Assembly (NCBI RefSeq): GCF_000189635.1
Contig: NW_002476370.1
Coordinates: 496,001-560,000 of the forward strand
From: Tetrahymena thermophila SB210
Lineage: Eukaryota; Ciliophora; Oligohymenophorea; Hymenostomatida; Tetrahymenidae
Length of the DNA stretch: 64,000 bases
Direction of reading: 5' to 3'
In this document: positions 1-11,212 of the stretch, piece after piece
Layout: each line of letters opens with the position of its first letter
Numbering within the stretch: position 1 is the first letter of the stretch
The notes under the pieces: model-generated
The model's input: the letters and a program-made list of their open reading frames with translations, nothing else
Told to the model about the DNA's origin: nothing
Database searches by the model: none
Position numbers and translations under genes: made by a program

Positions 1-1175
1 AAAAGAAAATGTAAAAAATCTATCAAAATTTAGCTAGTATCTATACCTATATATGTTTGTAATAAACTTATTCTAAATTACATTCAAAAATTTAATTAAA
101 TAAATTTGTAACTCAAATTGAAATTTAAAAATATCTTTAAATCAAATATTAATATATTGATAATATATATATATATATATTACCGTCTATTCTCTAAGTC
201 AAGGTGCACTCTAAATTAAGGTGAATTTTTTATAAAGTGTACAAAATTTTCTGAAATAATTTATATATATATAATTTATTAATTTAAACTTTATTTTATC
301 TACCTATATACACATATATTAATAAATATTATTTATTTAAATATTTAAAATTATTATTAAATATTTTTTAATATTTTTAATGAAATAGGGTTAATTTATA
401 TTAAAATAAAAATCTAACTAGAAACAAATAAATTTATTGCAGTCAATTAATTATGAGTACTAATTACTAAATTTTTTTGGATAAATTAGAAAATATTACT
501 CTCTATTACTAACTTACCTACTAATAAATGATGACCACTAATTTTAATTAACAATCAAATTGAAATATTTTTGAAATTATAATTCACTCATATAAAAGTT
601 TGATTAATTGAAAAAATTTGAAAAACTTTAAGACTATAATAATTAATTAATCTTTCTAACTTTAAAAGGAAATTAATTTTGTAGATTATTTTTGAATCAT
701 TTTTATTTAGTAAAGATAAAAAATAATTGATTAAAATATTAGTAAGGCTAAAATACTAAATAAGAATAAGAAGAAAATGAATTAAATTTTAGTTAATAAA
801 ATAAATGTAAAAGAAGCTATCCCTAACTAAATTGATAATGAAAATGGATAATCATACAATTTATTAATAATCCCTAATTTAGAAAAAGAAATCCAGTAAT
901 AAATTTGGAAGATAAAAAAAGAGAAATCTAATTAGATATTTTTAGGTATTGTGATTATTGTTTTCTCTTAAATTATTGATTATGAATCATTTTCTCCTAT
1001 GTCTAACCATAATGAGATTGTTGTGGTAGTATTCTTTTTGTAAATAATTGCTTAATTGATTTTCGCCTACATGGTTGATTTGCTTTCATTTAATGCTTCG
1101 TTTCTTTTTTCTAATGGAATATATTTGCTATCAATAATTTTGAAGATTGTAAACTCTAAATATAATCAATACTAA
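1..1175. other. A+T-rich intergenic left end
   Basis: No reading frame with coding-like composition was seen on either strand. A short (TA)n run lies near 160-180. From about 1118 the sequence belongs to a 3.3-kb unit repeated at 4426 and probably includes the promoter of the next gene. Confidence 0.6.
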
Positions 1176-2180
1176 ATGAAGATATTTATATACATTATAT
1201 AAAGAATTTCTATTGATTGGTTAATTTTATGCTCAATATTATTAATTTTTGACATTTACTAAAATCTTAGAATAAGATGCAATAGAAATGCACTTTAATT
1301 GGTCGTGTAAAGCTTTTTTTATCTTTTGAAGTATCATCTAATAAGATTCCTAATTGGAAAAATTTATATTCATATCTTATAAATCATTATGTTATTATGT
1401 GGAGTGCTGGTAATTATATATAATTATGGTAAAATTGAAAAAATTAGATAATAGTCTAGGATTTATAAAACTTATCTTGCTTATTAAGGAACAGGAATAT
1501 CTTTAAATCATATTATAAGATATTACAGTAATGATAATTATGTTTTTTTAATAGTTATTACTTTTGCTTTTTCCTTTCCATACTGTTACAAAAATTTTGG
1601 ATTTTAAGTTATAGCTAATTTATTTGGAGTTTCTGAAGACTTGTAAGAATTGATTAAGCATATAATTTATGCTACATCTATTATTATCGCAACTATAGTA
1701 ATATATGTAATAAACAACTAGAAATGGATTATATAATCATTCATGAAAGTAACAACAATCATGCTAAATATCTAAATCCTAACAACATTGATATTGTAGG
1801 GCTTATAATACTTTATTCAATTTTTATCTTCTAATAATTTTTCTTTAGTTATTTTTGTTACTATTTAAATAATTTAATTGATTAGTTCTCTTATTGTTTT
1901 TAGCCTAACTATTGAATGCATAAGCTGCTTAAACAATGAGAATTCAGTAATTAAATGCTTAGGATACTCTTTCAAAATGACAATTATTTTGTTAACACAT
2001 TGTTTATAATGTTTAATTAATTCATATCCTAGCACAATTATAGTTTTTTAGATAGTTACGCTTTTGTTAACTAAAATATACTAAATCAGATATTTAAAGA
2101 ACAGATCATTTATTTAATTAGAAGATAACTTAAACAGATATTTGGAAAAGTAGAATCTTGAGTATAGTTAAAATAATTGA
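1176..2180 (+). CDS. multi-pass membrane protein, unknown family
   Basis: This single-exon frame of 334 residues runs from ATG to TGA with TAA/TAG read as Gln. It is rich in Ile, Leu, Phe and Val, with about six likely membrane helices. The first hydrophobic stretch lies near residues 10-25 and another near 65-80. Four or five more lie between about 110 and 290, including segments that read FLIVITFAFSFPY and ASLIVFSLTIE-like sequence. The C-terminal ~35 residues are polar (NRSFIQLEDNLNRYLEKQN) and probably cytosolic. No enzyme motif or known transporter signature was recognised. It lies 490 bp upstream of a B-box-like gene, the same arrangement as in the duplicated unit. The start is the first in-frame ATG. 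In the second unit this codon is GTG and the frame is broken, which leaves this as the only intact copy here. It could be a receptor or transporter; function unknown. Confidence 0.72.
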
Positions 2181-2672
2181 AAACCATTTTCATCATCATA
2201 TTATTATTATTATTATTATATATATTTACTTATTTCTGTTTATCAAACAAATAGCTATTTATTTTTTGAATTAGCAAATTTGAGTTTAAATTTATTTTAA
2301 AACTGTTTATTTCTTTCTAAATAATTTCAAGATTAACTTTAAAATAAAATAATAATAAATTGTATAATTATTATATTAAAAAAAAATATTCCTATCAAGT
2401 ATGAAAATAATTTAATAAACTCTTCATAAATAAAATTACAAAAAATACTTTTTTAATTTATTATGTAAGATGTTTGTTTAATAATTCTTAGTAGAAAATA
2501 TTCCATTTTTTAGTAAAAATATATTTTTTGATATTAGAATATTAAAATTCAATACCTTTATTTCAAAATTTATTTTTGAAGGAAAATATATATTAATATA
2601 TTCATTAATTAATTAATCCCTTGATTAAGATAATAGAGCAAAACATATTTTAAGTTAATAAAAATAGGTATT
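2181..2672. other. intergenic, A+T-rich
   Basis: This 492-bp spacer lies between the membrane gene and the B-box-like gene. A short ATT microsatellite lies near 2200-2220. It is conserved in position, but diverged in sequence, in the second unit. No gene was seen. Confidence 0.6.
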
Positions 2673-3902
2673 ATGGACTGTTTTGAGGACTCAACTGCAA
2701 TATTTTGTAGTAGTCACCCAAATCTTAAAGTGAATTATATTAAATTTTCTTAAGAAAATTCAGAACTGAAGTGTCAAGAATGTATGTTTGAAGAAGGCTA
2801 ATTGGGTGATTACATTTCTATTCAATCTATTAAAATGTGTAATGATGATTATATATTTAAGAATTGGCCACCATTAACTGATTATTCCTTGCTCTAAGAT
2901 ATTAAGGCAATTACAAAACCTGATGCTAATTCGATAGAGCAATTAGAATTGTAAATTGATAAAATAATTAGAAACATAATCACTAATTTGGAATAAGAAA
3001 AGAAAAAAATGATATAAAAAATAATAAGTTTAAGAGAAAAGAAACAAGAGATTCTTACGCTTTATAATGAGATTTCAGGAAGAGATCAGTTTAAATAATT
3101 AATTAATTTTAATTAATAAATAATAAAGCAAAATATTATTGATATAAAATAATTTATATCAGAAAAATTTTAATAAAAAGTATAAAACACAACTATCTTA
3201 AAGTAACAATTACAAAAATATAAGAATTAAAATATTTGTAGATTTGATGATACTGAAACAATAAGAAATTCTATTGAAGATGAAATAGATGTTTTCATCA
3301 TAAAGTTACAGTAATTAATTCAATCAGAAATATATTTGTAAACATCATAGTAAGCATAGCTGAATTTACTACTCGGAAACTCAATCTTTTGTAAAAAAGG
3401 AGGAGACTAATTTCCTATTATAAAAAGAGATGATTTATATTAAAATAAAATATCGATAATTAAAAGTCTTGATACTGATGATTTAATGTATTTTAAATAT
3501 AATTTAACTAAAAATAAATATTATACAATAAGATTTAAGTTTAATAATCAAGCAGGGAACTGTTTTATAATCGGTGTTATAAATTAAAAAGATTTGTCTT
3601 GTCTTTAGAAAAATCATTTAGGAAAGGTCTTTTGTGAAAATAACACTACTTATTGTGGACGAGTAACAAAAGGAAGTTATTTTGACTCAGTATAGAAAGA
3701 TAAAATTTTAGAAATGAGATTAGATATAGAAAACTCATAGCTATAGTTTTTAGATTATCCTAATTATTTATCAGTTAATGAACTCAATGAAGAATATTAT
3801 TTAAAATAAGATGCAGATTATTTTTTAGCTATTTAATTTATTAATAACGAAAAATATCAAACAATTATTGATTTAATTTATTTTGAAGAAATATAAAAGT
3901 GA
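2673..3902 (+). CDS. B-box-like zinc-binding / coiled-coil protein, copy 1
   Basis: The protein has 409 residues in a single exon. The N-terminus carries a B-box-type metal-binding pattern (FCSSHPNLKVNY...LKCQECMFEE: C-x2-H, then C-x2-C) within the first ~40 residues. A Lys/Glu/Gln-rich stretch at about 85-240 is predicted coiled coil. The C-terminal ~150 residues (NKYYTIRFKFNNQAGNCF onwards) look like a beta-rich domain that ends in DLIYFEEIQK. The order resembles the B-box/coiled-coil part of TRIM-type proteins, without a visible RING. Such proteins usually act in protein-protein contacts or ubiquitin-linked scaffolding; no specific role is inferred. The second tandem copy starts at 5959 and differs by scattered substitutions and a few small indels. 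The start is the first ATG and is shared by both copies. Confidence 0.82.
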
Positions 3903-4483
3903 TTTTTTTAATACTGTTTTAATTTATAGACTTATAAAAATTATTTTTAATTTTTTATTAAAATATACTCAATAAAATTATTTTTGATACATACTAAATT
4001 TGTAGTATATCTTATACATATTTTAATTTTTAATCTATTGATAAACTCAATAGATAATTATATTTAAATTAAAATGGAATCAAGAATTTAGCTATTTATT
4101 TTAATAAGATGAAAAAATATAAAATTGAATTGATTTAATATATTTTGATAGAATAGAAAATTGATAAAAATATTTTTTAAAATAATATATGTAATGGAAA
4201 GTTTGCGACTCTATATAAACAATACTAGCCCTCTCTCATTTATTTTTTATTTTAAAAATAAAAGTTATTTGGAAAAATGTTTACAGGACTTTTTGTGTTA
4301 TTACTTTTAAAAACCATTTATATAATTTATTTTTTATTTAATGAAATGAGTATATTTATATTTATTTATATAGAATATAATAATCTATCTAAAAATATTT
4401 TTTTTACCCATTTAAATAATGAATAAATATATTTGCTATCAATAATTTTAAAGATAATAAACTCTAATTATAGTCAATACTAA
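3903..4483. other. intergenic with decayed C-terminal relic of the B-box gene
   Basis: The spacer begins right after the B-box stop. A second, decayed copy of the last ~60 codons of that gene lies around 3978-4165 (translated trace SIDKLNRQLYLNQNG and LAIYF). Its last part is out of frame. The rest is A+T-rich, with no independent gene. Confidence 0.6.
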
Positions 4484-5468
4484 GTGAAGATATTTATATA
4501 TAGTATATAAAGAATTTCTATTGATTGGGTCATTTTATGCTCTATATACTATTAATTTTTGACATTTACTAAAATCTTAGAATGAGACGCAATAGAAATG
4601 CTCTTTAATTGATCGTGTAAAGCTTTTTTTATCTTTTGAAGTAAGATTCTTAACTGGGAAAATTTATATTCATATCATACAAATCGTTATATTATTAGGT
4701 GGAGTGCTGATAATTATATATAATTATTGTAAAATAGAATAGTCTAGGATTTATAAAATTTATCATGCTTTTTAAGGAGCAGGAATTTCTTTAAAACATA
4801 TAATAAGATATTACAGTAATGAAAATTATGTTTTTTTAATAGTTATTACTTTTGCTTTTTCCTTTCCATTTTGTTATAAAAATTTTGGATTTTAAGTTAT
4901 AGCTAATTTATTTGGAGTTTCAGAAGACTTGTAAGAATTGATTAAGCATATAATTTATGCAACTTCTTTTATTATCGTAACTATAGCAATATATGTAATA
5001 AATAGTTAGAAATGGATTATATAATCATTCATGAAAGCAACAACAATCATGCTAAATATCTAAATCCTACCTACAACAGTGATGTTGTAGGTCTTATTTA
5101 CTTTATTGAATTTTTATCTTCTAACAATATTTCTTTAGTTATTTTTGTTATTATTTAAATAATTTAATTGATTAGTTCTCTTATTGTTATTAACCTAACT
5201 ATTGAATGAATAAGCTGCTTAAACAATGAGAATTCAGTAATTAAATATTTAGGATACTCTTTCAAAATGACAATTATTGTTAAAACATTGTTTATAATGT
5301 TTAATTAATTCATATCCTAGCACAATTATAGTTTTTTAGATAGTTACACTATTGTTTACTAAAATTTACTAAATTAGATATTTAAAAAACAGATCATTTA
5401 TTTAATTAGAAGGTAACTTAAACAGATATTTGGAAAAGTAGAATATAGAGTATAGTTAAAATAATTGA
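4484..5468 (+). pseudogene. decayed second copy of the multi-pass membrane protein
   Basis: This is the tandem duplicate of the gene at 1176-2180 and is easily aligned along its whole length, for example the shared stretch coding FLIVITFAFSFPF. The ATG used by copy 1 is GTG here. Early in the sequence there is a 2-nt gain and, about 100 nt later, a 10-nt loss relative to copy 1. Further length changes and an in-frame TGA occur in the C-terminal half (GAA TGA ATA where copy 1 has GAA TGC ATA). No single frame covers it, so it is called a pseudogene. Splicing around all of these changes seems unlikely because none is flanked by typical GT-AG sites. Similarity to copy 1 is still high, so decay followed the duplication. 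Confidence 0.8.
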
Positions 5469-5958
5469 AAACGTATTAATCATATTATTATTTTTTATTT
5501 ATTTATTTATTTCTGTTTATCAAGCAGGTAATTATTTATTTTTGAATTATTAAATTTGAGATTAAATTTATTTTAAAACGGTTTCTTTCTAAAAATAATT
5601 GCAAGAATAACTTCAGAATAAAAAAAAATAATAAATTGTTTACTATAATTATTATATTTTTTAAAAATATTACAATGGAGTATAAAATTAATTAAATAAA
5701 TTCTACACTAACAAAATTTCAAAATGATATTTTTTTCATTTATTATGAAATTAGTCTCTTTTTAATAATTATTAGAATTAAATATTGCATTTTTGGGTAA
5801 AAATAAAATATGTTTTTTGATATTAGAATATTAAAGTTCAATACCTTTAATACAAAATTTAGTTCTACAGGAAAATATAACTAAGTATATTAATTTATTA
5901 ATTAATCCCTTGATTAAAATAGTAGAGAAAAACATATTTATTTTAATTAATAGTAATT
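5469..5958. other. intergenic, A+T-rich
   Basis: This spacer corresponds to 2181-2672 of the first unit. No gene or structured element was seen. Confidence 0.6.
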
Positions 5959-7203
5959 ATGGACTACTTTGAAGACTCAACTGCAATCTTTTGTGATAGT
6001 CATCCCAATTTTAAAGTGAATTTCATTAAGCTTTCTTAAGAAAATTCAGCAGAACTGAGGTGCCAAGAATGTATGTTTGAAGAAGGCAAATTGAATGATT
6101 ACATTTCTATTGAATCTATTAAAATGTGTAATGAGGATCATATATTTACAAATTGGCCACCTTTAAATGATTATTTATTACTCTAAGATATTAAGGCAAT
6201 TACAAAGCCTGATATTGAATTGATAGAGCAATTAGAATTTTAATTTAATAAAATAATTCGAGACCTAAATACTTATTTAGAATAAGAAAAGAAAAAAATG
6301 ATATCAAAAATAATAAGTTTAAGAGAAAGAAAACAAGAGATACTTACATTTTATAATGAGATTTCAGGAAGAGATTAGTTTAAATAGTTAATTAATTTTA
6401 ATAAATAAACAATATAGCATAATATAATCGATTTAAATTAATTTATATCATAATATTTTTAATAAAAAGAATAAAACACAGCTATTTTAAAGGAGCAACT
6501 ACAAAAATATAAGAATTAAAATATTTGTAGATTAGATGATTTTGAAACTCTAAGATATTCTATTTAAGAAAAAATAGATGATTTCACCATACAGCTAAAG
6601 TAATTAATTCAATCAGAAAAATCTTTATAAATATCATAGTAAGCATAGCTGTATTAACTATTAGGAAATTCTAAAATTTGTGAAATAAAAGACTAATCTC
6701 TTATAATAGAAATTAAAAATGATTTTATTGAAAATAAAATATCTATAAATAAAAGTCTAGATTTCCTAGAAAAAGAAGGTTAAATGTATTTTAACTATAA
6801 TTTAACTAAAAATAAATATTATACAATAAGGTTTAAGTTTAACGATCAAGCAGGAAGCTACTTTATAATTGGCCTCATAAATTAAAATAATTTGTAAACT
6901 ACTCTTAATAAAACTAATTTAGGAAAGGCCTTTTGTGTAAATAACAACCTTTTTTGTGGAAGAGTGACCTAAGGAAGTTATTTTAACTCAATAGAGAAAG
7001 ATTAAATTTTAGAAATGAGAATAGATATAGAAAACTAATAGCTATAGTTTTTAGATTATCCTAATTATTCATCAGTTAATGAACTAAATGAATAATTTTC
7101 TTTAAATTAAGATGAAGATTATTTTTTATCTATTTATTTTTTCAGTAAGGATTACTATTAAACTAGAATTGATTTAATTTATTTTGAAGAAATATAAAAG
7201 TGA
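5959..7203 (+). CDS. B-box-like zinc-binding / coiled-coil protein, copy 2
   Basis: This is a 414-residue single-exon frame, checked codon by codon for the absence of internal TGA. The layout is the same as in the copy at 2673: an N-terminal B-box-type cluster (FCDSHPNFKVNF...LRCQECMFEE), a coiled coil rich in Glu/Lys/Gln at about 85-245, and a beta-rich C-terminal domain that ends DLIYFEEIQK. It has five residues more than copy 1, with small in-frame length changes such as SAELRC for SELKC. Preservation of both frames while the neighbouring membrane gene copy decayed argues that both B-box proteins are still used. Its promoter region is diverged from copy 1, so expression may differ. The function is unknown beyond probable zinc binding and oligomerisation. 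Confidence 0.82.
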
Positions 7204-8109
7204 TAAAAAATATCTGCTGGCTGTTTGATTTTTAATTAATTTAATCTTTAAAATTATTTATCAAAATATTCTCAAAAAAATATTTTTGATACATTCATAA
7301 TTAGTCAAATATATCACATAGTATCCTAATCGTTAATCTATTAATGAACTCAAAAAATAAATTTATTTCAATTAAGATGGAATCTATTCTTTAGCTATTT
7401 ATTTTATTAAAAAATAGAATACAAACCTTAATTGTTTAATTTATTTTGATGAAATAGAAAATTGATAAAATTATTTTTAAAAACACTATCATAAGTTCTA
7501 TTAAATTTTATTATTTTGAGATTTGTTATAATTGAATTAAAAATATTTTTTATTTTATATTTTCAGTAAATTATTTTTGCTCATGTAAAAAATCTTAATA
7601 TGATTTTTAAAAATAAAAATTATTTGGAAAAATGTTTACAGAACTTTTTGTGTTATTTATTACTTTTAAAAATCATTTTTATTATTAATTTCTTATTTAC
7701 TAAAATTAGTGTATTTATGCTTTTTTTATTCATATAAAATATAAAAAACAATCTAAAAATGTATTTTTTACCCATTTAAATCTGCAAAATAATAAATAAA
7801 TATATAAAAATTTGCATGCTAATAATTAATTGATTTACTCATCCTTTAAATAAGTTTTCAATTAATATTTTTCCTATCATTAACAGAATTTATTGTGTTT
7901 AGTGTAAATAGAAGTAAAACGAATATAATTTAATGGTATTTACAATTAAAATTTGATAAATAGAGAAAATTAATAATTATTGGAAAACATTAAAAGAAAG
8001 AATATAATTTGCATGAAATAATTAGGTTTAAAATTTAGCGATCAAAAATTATATCTTACTATAAATATTTATTATAAAATAAAAATAAAATCAAAAAGTT
8101 AAAAAAGAT
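7204..8109. other. intergenic with an in-frame C-terminal relic
   Basis: Between 7286 and 7465 lies a decayed but still in-frame copy of the B-box gene C-terminus (trace SINELKKQIYFNQDG, LAIYF, LIYFDEIEN, then TGA). The remainder to the P450 start is A+T-rich and presumably carries its promoter. Confidence 0.6.
7286..7465 (+). pseudogene. relic of B-box gene C-terminal ~60 codons
   Basis: This stretch is open to a TGA and aligns residue for residue with the end of the gene that stops 80 bp upstream: SINELKKQ against SVNELNEQ, LAIYF against LSIYF, LIYFDEIEN against LIYFEEIQK. There is no start codon or upstream domain, so on its own it cannot be a gene. It is either the remnant of an older tandem copy left by unequal exchange or an alternative last exon. 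No obvious intron boundary favours the second. A matching but frame-broken relic follows the first B-box gene. Confidence 0.65.
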
Positions 8110-9675
8110 ATGATATTTAATTTACTGATAGGCTTTGGTTTAATTATCTTATTGATACTTCTCAGGATAACCTATAAAACAGCAAGATTATATTTAATTT
8201 ATAAGAACAAATATGGCAACCAAGTTAAAATCTTATTTTATCCTATATTAGGATTAGCCTACTTTATGCAAAATTCTTTAAAATTGCATGATGATGGGTA
8301 TCAATTTTTGAAATAGATTGTTAAAGAAAATCCTAAAGTAAAGGCCATCATTATTCTTTCTGGTTTTATGGATATCTTTATTGCTAATGATAATGAATGG
8401 ATCAAATATTTATCTTAAGATCAAAAGTAATTCTACAAAGATGATGCTTTCTTTGGCTACGACTCTTTACATGGAGAGGGAATGCCTTTTTGTGACTACA
8501 ACAGATGGAAAAAGCAAAGACTATTTCTCAATAGTAGCTTCCATTTTGATTCCTTAAAATAGAGAGTTCCTATTCTAAAAGATGAAATTAATAATTTTTG
8601 CTCATTCCTCAAACCCAGTGATGGATTTGTTAAGATCAATTGCTATAATTAACTCAAATTGATTACATCAGAATTTTTTACAAGGACCTTCTTCGGCCGT
8701 CCATTTAAGGATGTCAAGTGTAAAAATGGTAAAAATATTTCCCTCGAAATCTGTGACATCTGCTCAGATGGTTACACATTAAGAATTTCTTCTTTATACT
8801 TCATCATTAAAGCTGCTATTTTTGGATGTGCCAAAGCTTCTCACATTCTTCAGAGTTAAGCAGAAAAAAAAATTATGAATAGGATTAGAGATTTGTATTC
8901 TATTGTAGAAGGAGTAGTTGATGAAAAAATATCAGAAATGAGTAAAATGAAAGATCTAATATAATATTAACCTACAAACTTCAGCGAGTTGTACGTAAAA
9001 GAATATCTTTTGTAATAAAAAAATATTCAAAACTACAAAAAAGAAGACATAATTTCTAAAGTTGAGCTGGTCTAATAGTACTTGACATTCTTTTTTGCTG
9101 GTACAGATACTACTGCTCAGCTTACTTCTATGTGTCTTTATGAGATTTCTAAAAATCCATCAATCAAAGAAAAAATATTCTCTGAGCTAAAACAATGTGG
9201 AAAGAATTATGAATAGCTTGAATCTTCAGACTTGTAAAAACTTCCTTACTTAGATGCTATCATTAGAGAATGTAATCGCTTATATAGTGTTGTAGCATTT
9301 TTATTTCCAAGAAGAACTGATACTAACTACTAAAGAGGAGATTTGTACATTGATAAAGACTTGCTTGCAACCAATAGACTTATATAATATGCAGATGAAA
9401 AAGAATTTTTTAATGAAAGTGAGAAGTTCATTCCTGAGAGATTCTTAAATCAAAAGAATGTCCAATAGCTTAGTCCATATGATATGATTCCTTTTTCTTC
9501 TGGTGAAAGAATATGCATTGGGTAAAATATGGCAATAATGGAAGCTAAATTTTTGATCTTGTATATTTTAACCCATTTTGAAATTGCCGAAGTTCCTAAC
9601 TACAAACTAAGAATGAGCTAATTCATGATCAATTAACCAGTCGATTTAGAAATTATATAAATCAAAAGGATCTGA
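8110..9675 (+). CDS. cytochrome P450 monooxygenase, copy 1
   Basis: This is a 521-residue single-exon frame. The N-terminal ~20 residues form a membrane anchor (IFNLLIGFGLIILLILL) typical of ER-bound eukaryotic P450s. Diagnostic motifs: an oxygen-activating I-helix AGTDTT near residue 330; a K-helix ExxR as ECNR near 387 in IIRECNRLY; a PERF motif (FIPERFLN); and the heme loop FSSGERICIG near 465-473, whose Cys is the heme ligand. Length and motif spacing are normal for the family, so the enzyme looks functional. It oxidises a lipophilic substrate using electrons from a P450 reductase; the substrate is not predictable. A close paralogue follows at 11213. The start is chosen because the hydrophobic anchor begins directly after it. 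Confidence 0.95.
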
Positions 9676-10224
9676 TCTAATCACTACTTAATTTATGTTA
9701 ATATTTACTTTTTAATGAAATTTGTGGTAAAATAAATAATTAGATGTAAATTTAGATATTTTATTTATGGTAAAATTTAAATGTTTATTTTTTTACAATT
9801 TAATCATTCAAATAATAAAAAATTTATTTTTAGCAAAAAAATTTAATTAATTTAGTGAAAATCTAAGTTTAAAATAATAATTTTTAAATATTATGAAAGG
9901 TATTAGTAATAAAATTTATATTATATAATAAATGAATGAATAAATAAATAATTAATTCTATTCTTTTGTGAATAAAATTGTTATTTATTTGTTTTAAAAT
10001 TGGAAATTCAAATTTTTAAAATTGTTTTTGAATATAAATTTATGATTGATTATTATATTTATCTATTTCTTTATTTATTTTATGTACATATAATAATCTC
10101 AAAGTTAGTTTGTTAAATCTTAAAAGAAATTTATTCAAAATAAATTAAAATAAATACCACATTGGTTCTAATTTAAGGAGCACTTTTGAAATATTTATTT
10201 TAGAAATTAATCTGCATAAAAATT

Positions 10225-10435
10225 TCGATTTTAGGAGAAGTCTAAGTTCATAATGCAATATAAATTGAAGTTTTAAGGTAATTTCCAATTTATATAAAAC
10301 ATAAATATGGTTTTAATAATTTTGAATTTCCATACCTATTAAAGACTCATTATTCTAAAGCCAAATATATAGTGTTTAGTGGAGGCGGAAATTATGGCAT
10401 ACGGATATTTAGAGATCATGTAGTGCAAATTTACC
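10225..10435 (+). other. possible protein-coding relic, unidentified
   Basis: In one plus-strand frame this stretch reads with coding-like composition, including LGEVQVHNAIQIEVLRQF and SKAKYIVFSGGGNYGIRIF. That is unusual for A+T-rich spacer DNA because it has several Gly, Arg and Asp codons. No start codon, continuation or family was recognised. It may be an eroded exon or a chance frame. Confidence 0.25.
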
Positions 10436-10933
10436 TAATATTTTTTGATAATAATAATAATCATACATAGTTTCTATACTTTAGTTTTAATCTTAATTTT
10501 TAATATATTGCAAATTGTAAATATTTAATTTATTAATAAAGATAAAAATTAGTTTAAAAAATTAAATTATTTATATTTAAATCTTTTTAAAAGCAATAAA
10601 TGACTAAATTAATTTTTTTATAAACATAAGATGAAAAAAGATAATCCCTTCTAAATAAAATTATTTTCAGTTTGTATTTTCTTTAAAATTAATTAAAAAT
10701 ATATGTTAATATTATAAATTTCTATATAATACTGCTCATAAACAAATTTTTAATATTTCCATTTATTTATTAGAAATATAACTAAATACAATTAATTTTA
10801 AGTATATATAAACTAATGATTTATACTTCACAAAAATATTTTAATCAAAAATTGATAAATTATAAATATTTAAGTAAAAATAACAAATTATTAAGCTATT
10901 TAAATCTGTTAAATGTAACACTTCCTAGTAAAC

Positions 10934-11119
10934 ATGATTAGTGATATCTTTATTTATTTTAGGTTACATAAATATTTTTTAGATAAAGCTGAGAGAGAAA
11001 ATTCTAAAATACACTTAGGAAGAACCCCCAAAGTAAATTTTAATGAATACTTTTATTATGTGGTGAAAATTATTAATTTACTCAGTATTTCAATTTTATT
11101 TATCATTTTTATAATTTGA
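10934..11119 (+). CDS. short hypothetical ORF, weak
   Basis: This 61-codon frame runs ATG to TGA. It has a basic middle (RENSKIHLGRTPKVNF) followed by a hydrophobic segment (IINLLSISILFIIFII) that could span a membrane. It lies 94 bp upstream of the second P450. It could be a small membrane peptide, an upstream reading frame or chance. TGA-only stops in A+T-rich DNA make short open frames common, so support is weak. Confidence 0.25.
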   Translation: MISDIFIYFRLHKYFLDKAERENSKIHLGRTPKVNFNEYFYYVVKIINLLSISILFIIFII

Positions 11120-11212
11120 ATTTCATACTTTTTAGCTAGATATTTCTATAAAAACTTACTTTTCATCAGAAAAATAAATTAATAGTTAATTTTATTAAAA
11201 AAAATAAGAAAC

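Larger units (their letters stand above)
1118..7800. repeat. 3.3-kb tandem segmental duplication (two units)
   Basis: Unit 1 runs from about 1118 to 4425 and unit 2 from about 4426 to 7800. Both contain the same order: a multi-pass membrane protein gene, a B-box-like gene, then a relic of the B-box gene's C-terminus. The offset between matching sites is about 3.29-3.31 kb. Matches extend through non-coding DNA, for example the block that begins with atatttgctatcaataattt at both unit starts. The copies differ by many substitutions and small indels, so the duplication is not recent. The membrane gene has decayed in unit 2 while both B-box genes stayed open, which suggests selection on the latter. 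Confidence 0.9.
9676..11212. other. intergenic between the two P450 genes
   Basis: The spacer is 1.5 kb of A+T-rich sequence. Two weak coding traces are listed separately (about 10225-10435 and 10934-11119). No third P450 remnant was recognised. Short ATGA/AATA repeats lie near 9930. Confidence 0.5.
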
